From: Jatrophihabitans endophyticus
GTDB lineage: Bacteria > Actinomycetota > Actinomycetes > Mycobacteriales > Jatrophihabitantaceae
Assembly (NCBI RefSeq): GCF_900129455.1
Contig: NZ_FQVU01000003.1
Span: 186,001-250,000 of the forward strand
DNA: 64,000 bases
Direction: 5' to 3'
A program made the translations under genes and the position numbers. Positions 63,845 to 64,000 of this stretch are shown one piece after another (the stretch's first letter is position 1; each line of letters starts with the position of its first letter). The notes beneath the pieces were generated by a model. The model was not told the origin of the DNA. It did not search any database and saw only the letters and a program-made list of their open reading frames with translations.

Positions 63845-64000
63845 GACGGCTCCTTCGACGGCGGCGGCGAAGCGGGGCGGAGTGGATTGTTCGCGTGCAG
63901 AACTTTCGCCGTCAAGAGGCGCGGCCAGCCGGCGACCGGCCGGTGTCGGCCCCGTCGGGCGGCACCGGCGGGCAGCGGCGCGGCTCAGTCGCCGCAGGCG

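Noticed and set aside
63985-64000. End of another minus-strand gene entering from the right edge
   Set aside because: Only four codons and a TGA are visible (ACGD then stop), too little to support.

Overview
The window comes from a very GC-rich actinobacterial chromosome. Codons end almost always in G or C, GTG starts are as common as ATG, many genes overlap by 4 or 8 bases (GTGA, GTGACTGA), and several families are typical of Actinomycetes: DUF3145, DUF3052, a FasR-type fatty acid regulator, a homodimeric AceE, a resuscitation-promoting-factor-like protein, an RNase H/phosphatase fusion and CysNC. I cannot name the genus. The gene mix would suit a Jatrophihabitans- or Frankiales-like soil or plant-associated actinomycete, but that is inference. 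No prophage, integrase, CRISPR array or canonical insertion sequence was seen.

Layout. 1-1657: agmatine-to-putrescine genes aguB (cut by the window start) and aguA. 1668-5207 (minus): Kup potassium transporter, an ion channel with an NAD-binding regulatory part, and a STAS protein. 5352-10205: an isolated two-gene unit of unknown function, a 797-residue protein with a hydrophobic C-terminus and a 762-residue protein carrying a Hint (intein/hedgehog-type) domain. 10359-13881 (minus): sulfate activation cysD-cysNC-cysQ. 14083-16705: a CDF metal transporter, a sirtuin and a LysE exporter. 16831-23940: the fatty acid block, fasR then fabD-fabH-acpP-fabF-accD on the minus strand, with DUF3145 facing it. 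23976-26801: PHP hydrolase, pirin-like protein, aldo/keto reductase and an MhuD-like haem oxygenase. 26844-27980: a DUF559 nuclease-like gene bracketed by two copies of a 58-base palindrome. 27999-32759: aceE, DUF3052, AhpE-like peroxiredoxin and SURF1. 32817-32888: tRNA-Val(UAC). 33263-35660: a His-rich secreted protein, the Rpf-like protein with a freshly duplicated wall-binding repeat, and small proteins. 35760-38763: Nif3-like, zinc-ribbon coiled-coil and RNase H/phosphatase genes in one overlapping operon. 38743-45831: ArsB-type permease, VOC protein, GNAT, RNase P RNA (41086-41486), YbjQ-family pair, RsbW-type ATPase and glycerate kinase. 46149-48275: a Lys/Ala-rich histone-like protein, a universal stress protein and panB. 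48528-59558: secreted S15 hydrolase, L,D-transpeptidase, a GlnA2-type glutamine synthetase, a TetR/SDR pair, a DUF4304-like protein, a glutamine amidotransferase and glnE. 59574-63844: a PAP2 protein and a glucodextranase-like GH15 enzyme.

Much of 16831-59558 (accD6-fab-fasR, aceE, DUF3052, ahpE, SURF1, Nif3, zinc ribbon, RNase H, panB, glnA2, glnE) recalls, from memory, the conserved Rv2220-Rv2247 neighbourhood of Mycobacterium tuberculosis, with insertions. The interesting parts are therefore the insertions: the Hint-domain pair and the palindrome-bracketed DUF559 gene.
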